Origin: an uncultured Gilliamella sp.
GTDB taxonomy: Bacteria > Pseudomonadota > Gammaproteobacteria > Enterobacterales > Orbaceae
Length of the DNA stretch: 36,352 nt
Direction: 5' to 3'
NCBI GenBank assembly: GCA_946480175.1
Contig: CAMLIK010000018.1
Coordinates: 1-36,352 of the forward strand
The notes under the pieces are model-generated. The model was not told the origin of the DNA. It was given only the letters and a program-made list of their open reading frames with translations, and made no database searches. Positions 29,147-36,352 of the stretch are shown piece by piece. How positions within the stretch are numbered: the stretch's first letter is position 1; the number at the start of each line of letters is the position of its first letter. The translations under genes were made by a program, and so were the position numbers.

Positions 29147-30553
29147 CTAGTCAGCATCAACAACAACATCACCTTCAACTGCTGGTTTTCGAGTAAAGTG
29201 TAAAATCGCAGCAATAATAAATGCTCCGATAAACATATCAATCACATACCATAATGCACCTTTGGTTACACCACCAAGTGCAACTAAACCACCAAATGCA
29301 ACTAAAGAATCAATACCATTAATCATACCTAGCATACCCGCAACGGCTGTACCTACAACGATAGCAAGAATAACTCGTTTAGGATCTTTAGCAGCGAATG
29401 GTATCGCGCCTTCGGTAATACCAGCTAACGATAAAAAGAACGCAGTAATACCAAACTCTTTTTCTTCTTTGGTGTATTTAGAACGTGATACCAGTAAAGA
29501 GGATATTGCTAATCCTAAAGGAGGAATAGCACAGCACATACGGAACACACCATTAGGACCATAAACACCTTCCGCCATAGCGGCTAACGTAAAGGCCGTG
29601 GCTGCTTTACTACAAGGTCCACCCATATCAAGCGCTGCAAGCACACCGATTCCTATACCTAAAAATGCCGCGTTAACTTCTGACATACCTTTTAAAGTTT
29701 CCACCATTGCTTTTACAAACCAATCGAGAGGATATGACAAAATATAAATATAGATGGGCGCCATGATCAATAATGTCACAGTTGGAATGATCATCACAGG
29801 CATAACCGAAGCAATAACCGGATGGACTTTAACGGTTTTAAACCATTTAACAAAATAACCAATAAGGACACCAAAAATCATTGCACCAATAAAACCGGTA
29901 GATACATGATTACTGCCAATTGGATTATTTACTACATAGCCCATAATAAACGCTGGTGCCAAGGCGGCATTACCACCAATAGAGTAAGCCATATACGCCG
30001 CAAGCACTGGTACCATCATTGCAAAGCCGTAAAGAGCCACTTGCTGCAAATCGGCAAAGAATTGATTACTAGGTAGAATGGTGTCACCACTCACATGCCC
30101 AGTCATTAACACAATTGAAAAAAGAATACCGGAAGCAATGATGACTGGTAAAAATTTACTAATACCAGTATTTAACGATCTAAATATCTCTTTACCAATA
30201 CTCTCCTTCACTTCTTTTTTGGATGATAAGGCTTCGGCATTATTAAAAATACTAGCTGTATTTTTAACCGCTTCACCAGTGCTAACCTTAATCACATTTT
30301 TAAAAGGTTCAAGCCGTTCAGCATTATCGATTGAAATATCTGTCGCCAACAAAATTACATCAGCACTTTTCAGATCTTGCTCAGTTAATACATTATCAAT
30401 TCCAGCTGCGCCTTGGGTTTCAACCTTACAATCCCAGCCACGTTTTTTAGCTTCATTTTCAATTTTTTGTTTAGCAATATAAGTATGGGCCATACCTGCA
30501 GTACAGGCACAAATAGCAACAATCTTTTTATTTTTTATCGATTCTTTACTCAT
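29147..30553 (-). CDS. Fructose-type PTS transporter, IIBC
   Basis: 468 aa. IIB domain at residues 1 to about 100: KIVAICACTAGMAHT with the phospho-Cys (second Cys, residue 17). Then a linker and the IIC channel with eight or more membrane segments, including GISKFLPVIIASGILFSI, MGGPCSKAATAFTLA and GAIPFAAKDPKRV, typical of the fructose/mannitol-like class (FrwBC/FryBC group). Phosphate from the IIA protein passes to IIB, then to the sugar during transport. It overlaps the IIA gene by 8 bp. The exact sugar is unknown. Confidence 0.9.
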   Translation of the reverse strand: MSKESIKNKKIVAICACTAGMAHTYIAKQKIENEAKKRGWDCKVETQGAAGIDNVLTEQDLKSADVILLATDISIDNAERLEPFKNVIKVSTGEAVKNTASIFNNAEALSSKKEVKESIGKEIFRSLNTGISKFLPVIIASGILFSIVLMTGHVSGDTILPSNQFFADLQQVALYGFAMMVPVLAAYMAYSIGGNAALAPAFIMGYVVNNPIGSNHVSTGFIGAMIFGVLIGYFVKWFKTVKVHPVIASVMPVMIIPTVTLLIMAPIYIYILSYPLDWFVKAMVETLKGMSEVNAAFLGIGIGVLAALDMGGPCSKAATAFTLAAMAEGVYGPNGVFRMCCAIPPLGLAISSLLVSRSKYTKEEKEFGITAFFLSLAGITEGAIPFAAKDPKRVILAIVVGTAVAGMLGMINGIDSLVAFGGLVALGGVTKGALWYVIDMFIGAFIIAAILHFTRKPAVEGDVVVDAD

Positions 30554-30980
30554 ATAAACCTCGGATTTTTTCTGCTACAGTTTGAATATCACTATTTAAT
30601 AGAAGTTCAATAAAATCGTCATCAGCTAAGTTAGACGCTAATTTCGCAATAATTGCCAAATGCTCCTTATTCGCATTTTGTGGGGCGCCAATCATCACAA
30701 TCAACTTTACTTTGTTTTCATTATTCCAAATTACCCCTTGATTATATTTACCCACTGCAATAAATGGCGTTTTTACTGCACTGCTTTTTGAATGTGGTAA
30801 TGCGATATCAGGCAATACATCAGTTTCCATCTCTTGCTCATGTTGCATGACATCTTCAAAAAATTTATTTATATCAGTTAGATAAATACCACTTTGTGAA
30901 GCCATCAATTTAATAACGGACAACTTATTTGAAAGAACATCACTAGTTAATTCAACAGGTAGAACGGGGATTGGTTCCAT
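30546..30980 (-). CDS. Fructose-type PTS IIA component
   Basis: 144 aa, PTS_EIIA_2 domain. The phosphorylated His63 is in IALPHSKS; the second conserved His is in HEQEMETDVLP. Fits a free IIA that accepts phosphate from HPr and passes it to the IIB domain encoded downstream. Both genes overlap, so they form one transcript. GAGGA precedes the ATG. A half-site resembling a CRP box (TGTGATCT, minus strand, near 31083-31090) lies upstream. Confidence 0.9.
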   Translation of the reverse strand: MEPIPVLPVELTSDVLSNKLSVIKLMASQSGIYLTDINKFFEDVMQHEQEMETDVLPDIALPHSKSSAVKTPFIAVGKYNQGVIWNNENKVKLIVMIGAPQNANKEHLAIIAKLASNLADDDFIELLLNSDIQTVAEKIRGLYE

Positions 30981-31221
30981 AATATATCCTCTTAATTAAT
31001 CACTGTTTTCTCTATAATCTTTATACACGATTTTTAATTAAAAATATAATTGTTTATAAAATGGTTTATAATTTTAATAATCAGATCACATAATTAATTT
31101 ACCAATCAAAGCAAGTAATAATACTAACGGTCCGTCGCCATATATTTTTTTAATTCGAAAAAGCACACAGATCGTCCAAATTTATAATCTTTACTAAAAA
31201 TTAGCTTGCATAATTATAATA

Positions 31222-31248
31222 ATGTGGGAGAATTCCCTGCCGCTTTAA
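31222..31248 (+). CDS. Possible leader peptide MWENSLPL
   Basis: ATG TGG GAG AAT TCC CTG CCG CTT TAA, nine codons including stop, spanning a hairpin in the leader of the PuuP-like gene. No ribosome binding site is visible, so it may not be translated. Confidence 0.2.
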   Translation: MWENSLPL

Positions 31249-31295
31249 GCGGGTAAAAAGGCAAAACTATACTTAGTAGTTTTTTATTGTTTTTT
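31226..31295 (+). promoter_or_regulatory. Structured leader with attenuator-like terminator
   Basis: Three hairpins in order: GGGA-GAAT-TCCC (31226-31237), CCGCT-TTA-AGCGG (31240-31252) and AAAACTA-7 bases-TAGTTTT (31263-31283), followed by T-rich sequence. The last looks like a weak intrinsic terminator 35 bp before the gene. I know no riboswitch class with this pattern; similarity to a glycine riboswitch is only partial and was rejected. Confidence 0.45.
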
Positions 31296-31318
31296 GGGAC
31301 AGAGGAGCAAATTAAATC

Positions 31319-32698
31319 ATGTCCGCAATAAAAATGAAACGAGTTTTAACCACACCTGCATTGATTGCATTTGGTTTAGCTTATATGGTTCCTTTAGGGA
31401 TCTTTACCACTTATGGGAATGTTACCGTTATCAGTAATGGACACTTACCTATAGCCTATATCATCACCCTTGCCATGATCTTTTTTACAGCATTAAGTTA
31501 TTGCCGAATGGCAAATAAACTACCTATTGCTGGTTCGGCCTACACCTATGTACAACGAACCTTTGGTGGAAAAGCAGGTTTCCTAGTTGGGTGGGCACAA
31601 ATTCTTGATTACCTATTTTTACCAATATTAAATTACTTGGTTTTAGGGATCTATCTACATGAACTCTATGATAGTATTCCGGCTTATGTATATGTATTGG
31701 CATCGATTGTAGGTGTAAGTATATTAAATTACCTTGGAATCAAGTTAATTAACTGGGCCAATATTACTTTGAATTTATTTCAAGCATTATTCATCGTATT
31801 GTTTATTATCTTAACATTGACAAATGTTCATTTAACACCTGAAACAATGTTAAAACCAATATCAGTCACAACCGATGATTTTAGTGGTTTATTTTCTGGA
31901 GCGGCCATATTATGTCTTGCCTTCTTAGGTTTTGATGCCATTGCAACGCTAGCTGAAGAATCAAACGACGCTAAAAAGACCTTACCAAGAGCAATTATTG
32001 GTACTGTATTGACTGCTGGTTGTATATTTTTAATTGTCTCATATTGTGCACATTTAGCTTATCCGCAATGGATAGATTTTGTTGATAATAAAAATACCGC
32101 CAGTTTGGATGTAATGCATAGAGTTGATAGCATAAGTCATCTAACCGATATATTTGGTAAATACGGTAATAATTTTGTGTATAATTTCTTCCAAACTGCT
32201 TATTTGACGGGTGTATTTGCCTCTACAATGACAGCGCAAACTAGTGTGTCACGAATCTTTTATGCGATGGGGCGTGAAGGTGTGTTACCAAAACAGATCT
32301 TCTATAAAATTCATCCGCGTTTTCGAACACCTTATTTATCAATTATTTTTGTTTCCTGTTTTTCACTACTCTCTTTGCTACTTGATTTAGAATTAGTCGT
32401 ATCGATGATCAGTTTTGGTGCCTTAGTAGCCTTTACCTTCGTTAATCTATGCGTAATCAAAAGCTACCTAAGTGGTACGAAAAAAACAGTACCAATGCTT
32501 TTAAAATATGGATTAATGCCAGCAATTGGCGTATTACTTTCGTTGTGGCTATGGACCAGTCTTGATACGACAGCGATGACGGTGGGTTTAATTTGGTTAG
32601 CTATTGGATTTTTCTATCTATTTTTACTAACTGATGGATTTACCAAATTATTGCCTTCAATTGATCATTCAGAATTGGATTCAATTATCAAAGAATAG
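31319..32698 (+). CDS. APC-family permease, PuuP (putrescine importer)-like
   Basis: 459 aa with about twelve membrane segments. It aligns through its whole length with the putrescine importer PuuP: FGLAYMVPLGIFTTYG, LPIAGSAYTYVQRTFG, VGWAQILDYLFLPILN, ILCLAFLGFDAIATLAEES and FGALVAFTFVNLCVIKSYL are the shared stretches. Imports a polyamine or amino acid with a proton; the exact substrate is not certain. The AGGAG ribosome site lies at the end of a structured leader. Alone in its direction and ending in a terminator. Confidence 0.8.
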   Translation: MSAIKMKRVLTTPALIAFGLAYMVPLGIFTTYGNVTVISNGHLPIAYIITLAMIFFTALSYCRMANKLPIAGSAYTYVQRTFGGKAGFLVGWAQILDYLFLPILNYLVLGIYLHELYDSIPAYVYVLASIVGVSILNYLGIKLINWANITLNLFQALFIVLFIILTLTNVHLTPETMLKPISVTTDDFSGLFSGAAILCLAFLGFDAIATLAEESNDAKKTLPRAIIGTVLTAGCIFLIVSYCAHLAYPQWIDFVDNKNTASLDVMHRVDSISHLTDIFGKYGNNFVYNFFQTAYLTGVFASTMTAQTSVSRIFYAMGREGVLPKQIFYKIHPRFRTPYLSIIFVSCFSLLSLLLDLELVVSMISFGALVAFTFVNLCVIKSYLSGTKKTVPMLLKYGLMPAIGVLLSLWLWTSLDTTAMTVGLIWLAIGFFYLFLLTDGFTKLLPSIDHSELDSIIKE

Positions 32699-32751
32699 AT
32701 TAATCTATTAGGTCTACTTGAAAGTATTTAGTTGATGCCCTTTTAAAAAAT

Positions 32752-32782
32752 AATCCCGTCGACCAAAGTTGACGGGATTTTC
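32752..32782. terminator. Bidirectional terminator between PuuP-like gene and HPr
   Basis: AATCCCGTCGAC and GTTGACGGGATT form a 12-bp stem (one G-T pair) with loop CAAA. T runs follow on the plus strand; A-rich sequence before it serves the minus strand. Confidence 0.8.
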
Positions 32783-32825
32783 AATTCTAAGTCAATAAAA
32801 TAAAGCTAGATAAAATTACTTAAAA

Positions 32826-33089
32826 TTATTCACCAAAGCCTGTAGCAAATAATTCACGGATTTCATCCATTGCTGCTTGTTCATCTTCACCATCACAGAT
32901 GATTTCAACAGTTGAACCACCTTTAACACCAGCACCAAGTAACCCCATCATGCTTTTTAATTTAATGGCTTTATCGTTATAAACAAGTTCGATTGATGAT
33001 TTATAACGGCCAGCTAATTTAACCAAAGTCGTTACTGGGCGGGCATGTAAGCCAGTTGAATTTTTTACTACCATTTGCTCTTTTAACAT
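32826..33089 (-). CDS. HPr-family phosphocarrier protein
   Basis: 87 aa, full-length HPr. His15 in STGLHARPVT takes phosphate from enzyme I. Around Ser46 it reads IKLKSMMGLLGAGVKGG, closer to the Gram-positive-type HPr and NPr-like paralogs than to the enteric PtsH (which has KSLFKLQTLGLTQG here). It is not beside ptsI or crr, so it may be a second HPr that serves the PTS encoded 2 kb away. AAGGA precedes the ATG. Confidence 0.9.
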   Translation of the reverse strand: MLKEQMVVKNSTGLHARPVTTLVKLAGRYKSSIELVYNDKAIKLKSMMGLLGAGVKGGSTVEIICDGEDEQAAMDEIRELFATGFGE

Positions 33090-33233
33090 ATTATAGTCCT
33101 TACATATATCTAACGTTAATACAATGCATGTATTTATATCATAAATTCATTTTTTTTGCTCTTTTTTAGCATCAATTTTTGAAATTATTTGATTATATGA
33201 TAGTTTTGCTAATATTTTTCATCACATTAAAAA

Positions 33234-34175
33234 CTATACTAGCCAAAAATATCTTACAATATGAAAAAATATCGGCGCAGCAAAGCAAATAGAATCAAAA
33301 CGATCAAGTATTCCACCGTGACCACCTATTAGTTTGCCCCAGTCTTTTACACCTCGATCGCGTTTAATAGCAGACATGACTAATCCCCCCATAAATCCTA
33401 ACAAAGTGATCATTAAGGAAATAAGTCCTGATTGTACAAAAGTAAACGGAGTGATCCAGCACATACAGGCACCAATAAAACTAGCAGATAAAACGCCACC
33501 AATAAAGCCTTCAATCGTCTTTGATGGTGATACATTTGGGCTAATTTTATGTTTACCAAACAATTTACCAAATACGTACTGCAACACGTCAGATAACTGA
33601 ACGATTAACACTAAATAAGCAATGAGTAATAGATTACGGCCTTGGTAATTTTCGATATCTAACACTAATAACGCCGGCACACACGAAATACAATAAACCG
33701 TAATCATCAATCCCCATTGCACATCGGCTATTCTCGCCAAAAAATTAGTGGTTGAACCAGTTATTGTGGCAAATATCGCCAGAAACAAAAAAGCATAAAC
33801 CGGAATAAAGATACTAAATAGACCATACCATGCTAAGGCAACCAAAATATATTGCACAGGTAAAGCAACTGCAAAAGCAAAGATTAGGGCAAAAAAGTTA
33901 GAGCGATTGATAGGAGTTAAAATAAGAAACTCTCGCAATGCTAAAGCGGAAATAACAAAAAATAAAAAAATTACTGCCAGTTGTCCAAACCAAAACGCTA
34001 AACCAATAATGGCAACCATTACCCACCACGCATTGATGCGCGTATTTAAATTATCGATAACACTATTAGGTGATGTAAGACGATATTTTAACAATTGACC
34101 AATAATTGTTGCCACTAACAAAAACAAGCCGATGCCCAAAAATAATAATAGCGTATCATGTTGGAAATGGGACAT
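33234..34175 (-). CDS. ynbB: CDP-diglyceride synthase family (YnbB-like)
   Basis: 313 aa, about eight membrane segments. The CdsA-family signature is present near the C-terminus: MSAIKRDRGVKDWGKLI followed by GGHGGILDRFDS and AP. Earlier, NVSPSKTIEGFIGG is also conserved. Resembles YnbB of enterics rather than the essential CdsA, including the N-terminal RINAWW segment. Would make CDP-diacylglycerol from phosphatidic acid and CTP. GGAG precedes the ATG. Last gene of the minus-strand cluster, 35 bp after an unknown membrane gene. Confidence 0.88.
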   Translation of the reverse strand: MSHFQHDTLLLFLGIGLFLLVATIIGQLLKYRLTSPNSVIDNLNTRINAWWVMVAIIGLAFWFGQLAVIFLFFVISALALREFLILTPINRSNFFALIFAFAVALPVQYILVALAWYGLFSIFIPVYAFLFLAIFATITGSTTNFLARIADVQWGLMITVYCISCVPALLVLDIENYQGRNLLLIAYLVLIVQLSDVLQYVFGKLFGKHKISPNVSPSKTIEGFIGGVLSASFIGACMCWITPFTFVQSGLISLMITLLGFMGGLVMSAIKRDRGVKDWGKLIGGHGGILDRFDSICFAAPIFFHIVRYFWLV

Positions 34176-34210
34176 CTCAGCGCTCCTTGTATTGCTGTGG
34201 TATTAATCTA

Positions 34211-34675
34211 TTAACTTGCGATAATAGCATTAATCACCATAAAAACGACTAAACAATTTTGTAATAAAAATAGAATTATCTGCTTTTTAAACAAGGATAA
34301 AATCCCTTTTTGTCGTTCAGCGACCGTTCTTGATGATTGGTGAGATTTGATTAATTGCAAATTGGCTAGTGCTTTATCCATAGCTAACAGCTCTTCTGGC
34401 AAATGATCAACATGCTCAGATAAATATACAAACAATTTTCTATCAAAATCTATCCTCATTGCATAATACTTACTTATTAAACCGAGAATAAAAATGATTA
34501 GGAAACAGATAGTTAATGATGTTAGCGAAATATGAATCAAAGCGACAATAGCAGCTAATATAGTTAATAGCATTGAAAAAATATCAATCTGTTTACTTAT
34601 CGATAAAAAACAACAAAACGTTACTAAATCAAGTTTAGTTACACTATTTTGCCAACTATTATTACTACTCAACAT
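34211..34675 (-). CDS. Unknown small membrane protein between ynbD and ynbB
   Basis: 154 aa with two adjoining hydrophobic segments (FSMLLTILAAIVALIHIS and LTICFLIIFILGLISKYYA), a charged middle (residues about 75-125: MRIDFDRKLF, HVDHLPEELLAMDK) and a hydrophobic C-terminus (IILFLLQNCLVVFMVINAII). Its start overlaps the ynbD stop by 7 bp, which indicates translational coupling. I know no counterpart in the enteric ynb cluster. Probably a subunit of, or helper for, the lipid-modifying enzymes beside it. Confidence 0.75.
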   Translation of the reverse strand: MLSSNNSWQNSVTKLDLVTFCCFLSISKQIDIFSMLLTILAAIVALIHISLTSLTICFLIIFILGLISKYYAMRIDFDRKLFVYLSEHVDHLPEELLAMDKALANLQLIKSHQSSRTVAERQKGILSLFKKQIILFLLQNCLVVFMVINAIIAS

Positions 34676-35991
34676 ATCGCTGTCTCATCTTTAAAGTTAG
34701 CCAACCAATTGGATAAAATCAGTTGTTGCTGGCTAGAAATCACAATTGAATTCCGTTGTTCTTTTACTATAGCTATCGCCTGTTGCAGAGTATTAGCTCT
34801 TTTAGTCCACAATAACCATGCAATAACTGCAGTTGCACTCCTTGAATAACCTAAAGCACAACAGACTAATAGTTTACCCTGCTGCCGATATTGTTCAATA
34901 ATTTGTGCAACTTGCTGACACTCCTTTTGTGAAAGTGGTGTCATATCTAAAACCGGAATAAGCTTATAGTTACCGTCAAAACATCCAATTGGCAACTCGA
35001 CACAAAGATCGACAACCGATATAAAATGATTTTGATTTAGCGATTTTGAGGATGGAATGCGACCTAAATAGACTTCATCAATAACCAAATCATCAGTTGG
35101 ATGTTTAATTGTCCATAACCTTGAATTGAGCCACATAATAGCAAAAAATGGCAAATAGAGCAGATAAACGGCTAACTTAAAATGACCATTTTGCTGCTTT
35201 TGCAAACCGCAGGCGCCAAACAACCAATAATTAGCGGCAATCAATAACCAGGCACCAGCCAACCATAACAACCAAAGTGCCCAGCCTGAAAAGTAAATAG
35301 CTATAGTTAATGACAGTAGGCATAAACCAAAATAGATCATCGCCCAAGTATAATTTTTAGTTAATGGTCGATGTTTTAATGGCGTCGTCATATTATCGGG
35401 CCATAACCAAATACAAAAACAGCCTACCCATAATCCAGTTGGAATATCGAAAAAATGATGCTGCCAAGTGGTTAAAACTGAAAGTGCAATTAACAAACAC
35501 CAAAAATGTAATATATAACGCCCAATCCCCCGAAAATATTGCGCATAAAACTGCCACAAAATAACTAATAAAGTGATATGTAATGATGGTGCTTGATTAA
35601 ACGGCTTATCAAATCCCATTAAAATATCAAACATCAAGCCAAAAAATCCATCCAAAGCAGGCCGTTCAAAATAGAACTTAAGCGGAAAAATTAGAAAACA
35701 AATAATACAAATCACTTGCGCGGTTAACAGTCGCAAACCAAGATTTTTAAGTGATTGCCAAGAAGATGTTAACAGAATAGCTAAACCATACATCAGATCG
35801 ATAGACCAATAAGGCACAATCGTCCATGACCAAAGTGGAATAAAATGTTCCCAACTAAAAAATAGACTCGGCACACCTTGACGTTGCGAAGTTAGCCAGT
35901 TAGCAAAATTATAGCTAGCAAAAAAGAAAACTGATAAACCGGCTAACCATACACATTTATAGACATTAAGTCGGCTAAACAGTTTTAACAT
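34669..35991 (-). CDS. ynbD: PAP2 / dual-specificity phosphatase fusion (YnbD-like)
   Basis: 440 aa from ATG at 35989-35991; the longer frame to 36039 overlaps ynbC and is rejected. Several membrane segments surround a PAP2 phosphatase signature: APSLHITLL and TTWQHHFFDIPTGLWVG (motifs 2 and 3). The C-terminal cytosolic domain is a dual-specificity phosphatase with CALGYSRSATAV, the Cys-x5-Arg nucleophile loop. The fused layout matches enteric YnbD. It starts 2 bp after the ynbC stop. Confidence 0.9.
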   Translation of the reverse strand: MLKLFSRLNVYKCVWLAGLSVFFFASYNFANWLTSQRQGVPSLFFSWEHFIPLWSWTIVPYWSIDLMYGLAILLTSSWQSLKNLGLRLLTAQVICIICFLIFPLKFYFERPALDGFFGLMFDILMGFDKPFNQAPSLHITLLVILWQFYAQYFRGIGRYILHFWCLLIALSVLTTWQHHFFDIPTGLWVGCFCIWLWPDNMTTPLKHRPLTKNYTWAMIYFGLCLLSLTIAIYFSGWALWLLWLAGAWLLIAANYWLFGACGLQKQQNGHFKLAVYLLYLPFFAIMWLNSRLWTIKHPTDDLVIDEVYLGRIPSSKSLNQNHFISVVDLCVELPIGCFDGNYKLIPVLDMTPLSQKECQQVAQIIEQYRQQGKLLVCCALGYSRSATAVIAWLLWTKRANTLQQAIAIVKEQRNSIVISSQQQLILSNWLANFKDETAIC

Positions 35992-35993
35992 AA

Positions 35994-36352
35994 TCAATGC
36001 CAAGTTCGTTGTGCCAGTGATACGGTAAAAATCCCCCACTGATCGACCAACATGGTCACTTTACTAAAACCTGCTTCGGCAACTAACTGATCCATCTCGA
36101 TCTGTGTTCGGCGTCGCATGATCCACGGTTGCCCTTCTCGATGTGAAGTTAACGCTCTAGCAATAAATTCTAATTGTGGATGCCAAGGTTGATTGGTGTA
36201 AAGTAAATAGCCACCTTGTGGTATTACATCAGCCAAGCCAGATAAAGATTGCTGTAACAGTTGATTATCACCAAATAATTCATATAATCCTGATACCACC
36301 GCTAAATTAGGTTTAGGTGATAATTGTGAAAGCTCTTCACGACTAAAGGCAT
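35994..36352 (-). CDS. ynbC: YnbC-like protein, C-terminal part (methyltransferase-like)
   Basis: Open to the right edge; 118 codons are visible, the full enteric protein has about 585. The end corresponds to the methyltransferase-type C-terminal domain of YnbC: FSREEL, NLAVVSGLYELFGDN, GGYLLYTNQPWHPQLE, REGQPWIMRRRTQ and WGIFTVSLAQR. The N-terminal alpha/beta-hydrolase half lies outside. First of the visible genes in a minus-strand cluster ynbC-ynbD-unknown-ynbB; ynbA is not in the window. Confidence 0.85.
   Translation of the reverse strand, partial: AFSREELSQLSPKPNLAVVSGLYELFGDNQLLQQSLSGLADVIPQGGYLLYTNQPWHPQLEFIARALTSHREGQPWIMRRRTQIEMDQLVAEAGFSKVTMLVDQWGIFTVSLAQRTWH

Larger units (their letters stand above)
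30981..31318. other. Divergent intergenic region with structured leader
   Basis: Contains the promoter of the PTS pair on the left side and, on the right, the untranslated leader of the PuuP-like gene (31222-31318) with its hairpins. No other gene is present. Confidence 0.6.

Noticed and set aside
29262-30482. Plus-strand open frames opposite the PTS IIBC gene
   Set aside because: They are antisense shadows of a clear PTS protein and have no family pattern.
31081-31095. CRP binding site upstream of the PTS genes
   Set aside because: Only one half (TGTGATCT on the minus strand) matches; the other half is not recognisable, so it is not listed as a site.
31222-31318. Glycine riboswitch in the PuuP-like leader
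   Set aside because: GGGAGA, GGCAAAAC and GGGACAGAGG look similar in part, but the required CTCTCAGG segment and P1 pairing are missing.

Overview
The window is AT-rich chromosomal DNA from a gammaproteobacterium. The his operon order (GDCBHAFI behind a histidine leader peptide), the topA-cysB neighbourhood, MatP, SulA under a LexA box and a YnbB/C/D-type lipid cluster all point to a relative of the enteric bacteria. The strong AT bias and small intergenic fragments fit the Orbaceae (Gilliamella-like bee-gut bacteria), but that family placement is inference; no rRNA or other marker gene is present to confirm it.

Layout. 1-1790 (minus): a partial unknown gene and a tandem array of 411/412-bp units, each encoding a small lipoprotein with one Ig-like (He_PIG-type) domain. 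The array has two intact copies, one frameshifted copy, one chimeric copy and one stub. 1985-5172: riboflavin synthase, an unknown 373-aa protein, the fluoride channel CrcB and SOS-controlled SulA. 5679-8794 (minus): a TetR regulator, a short-chain dehydrogenase and an AMP-dependent acyl-CoA ligase. 8976-11037 (plus): a Tm-1-like ATP-binding protein and a PEP-hydrolase-family protein, a known two-gene partnership. 11296-15294: DoxX, then a minus-strand accessory stretch (DUF4261, DUF4291, an unknown membrane protein) with diverged direct repeats and gene fragments.

15640-22950 (plus): the complete histidine operon with leader peptide (six His codons), attenuator and eight genes. 23016-27260 (minus): cysB, topA and matP. 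27410-29092 (plus): a YtcJ-like amidohydrolase. 29147-33089: fructose-type PTS IIBC and IIA (minus), a PuuP-like amine/amino acid importer (plus) with a structured leader, and a free-standing HPr (minus). 33234-36352 (minus): ynbC (partial), ynbD, an unknown 154-aa membrane protein and ynbB, probably a phospholipid-modification operon.

The most unusual parts are the mosaic lipoprotein array with its slippage-prone T tract in the signal peptide, the accessory island with repeated 3' flanks, two matS-like sites (one in the matP leader, one inside hisB), and the structured RNA leader of the PuuP-like gene. I saw no rRNA, tRNA, CRISPR array or complete insertion sequence.
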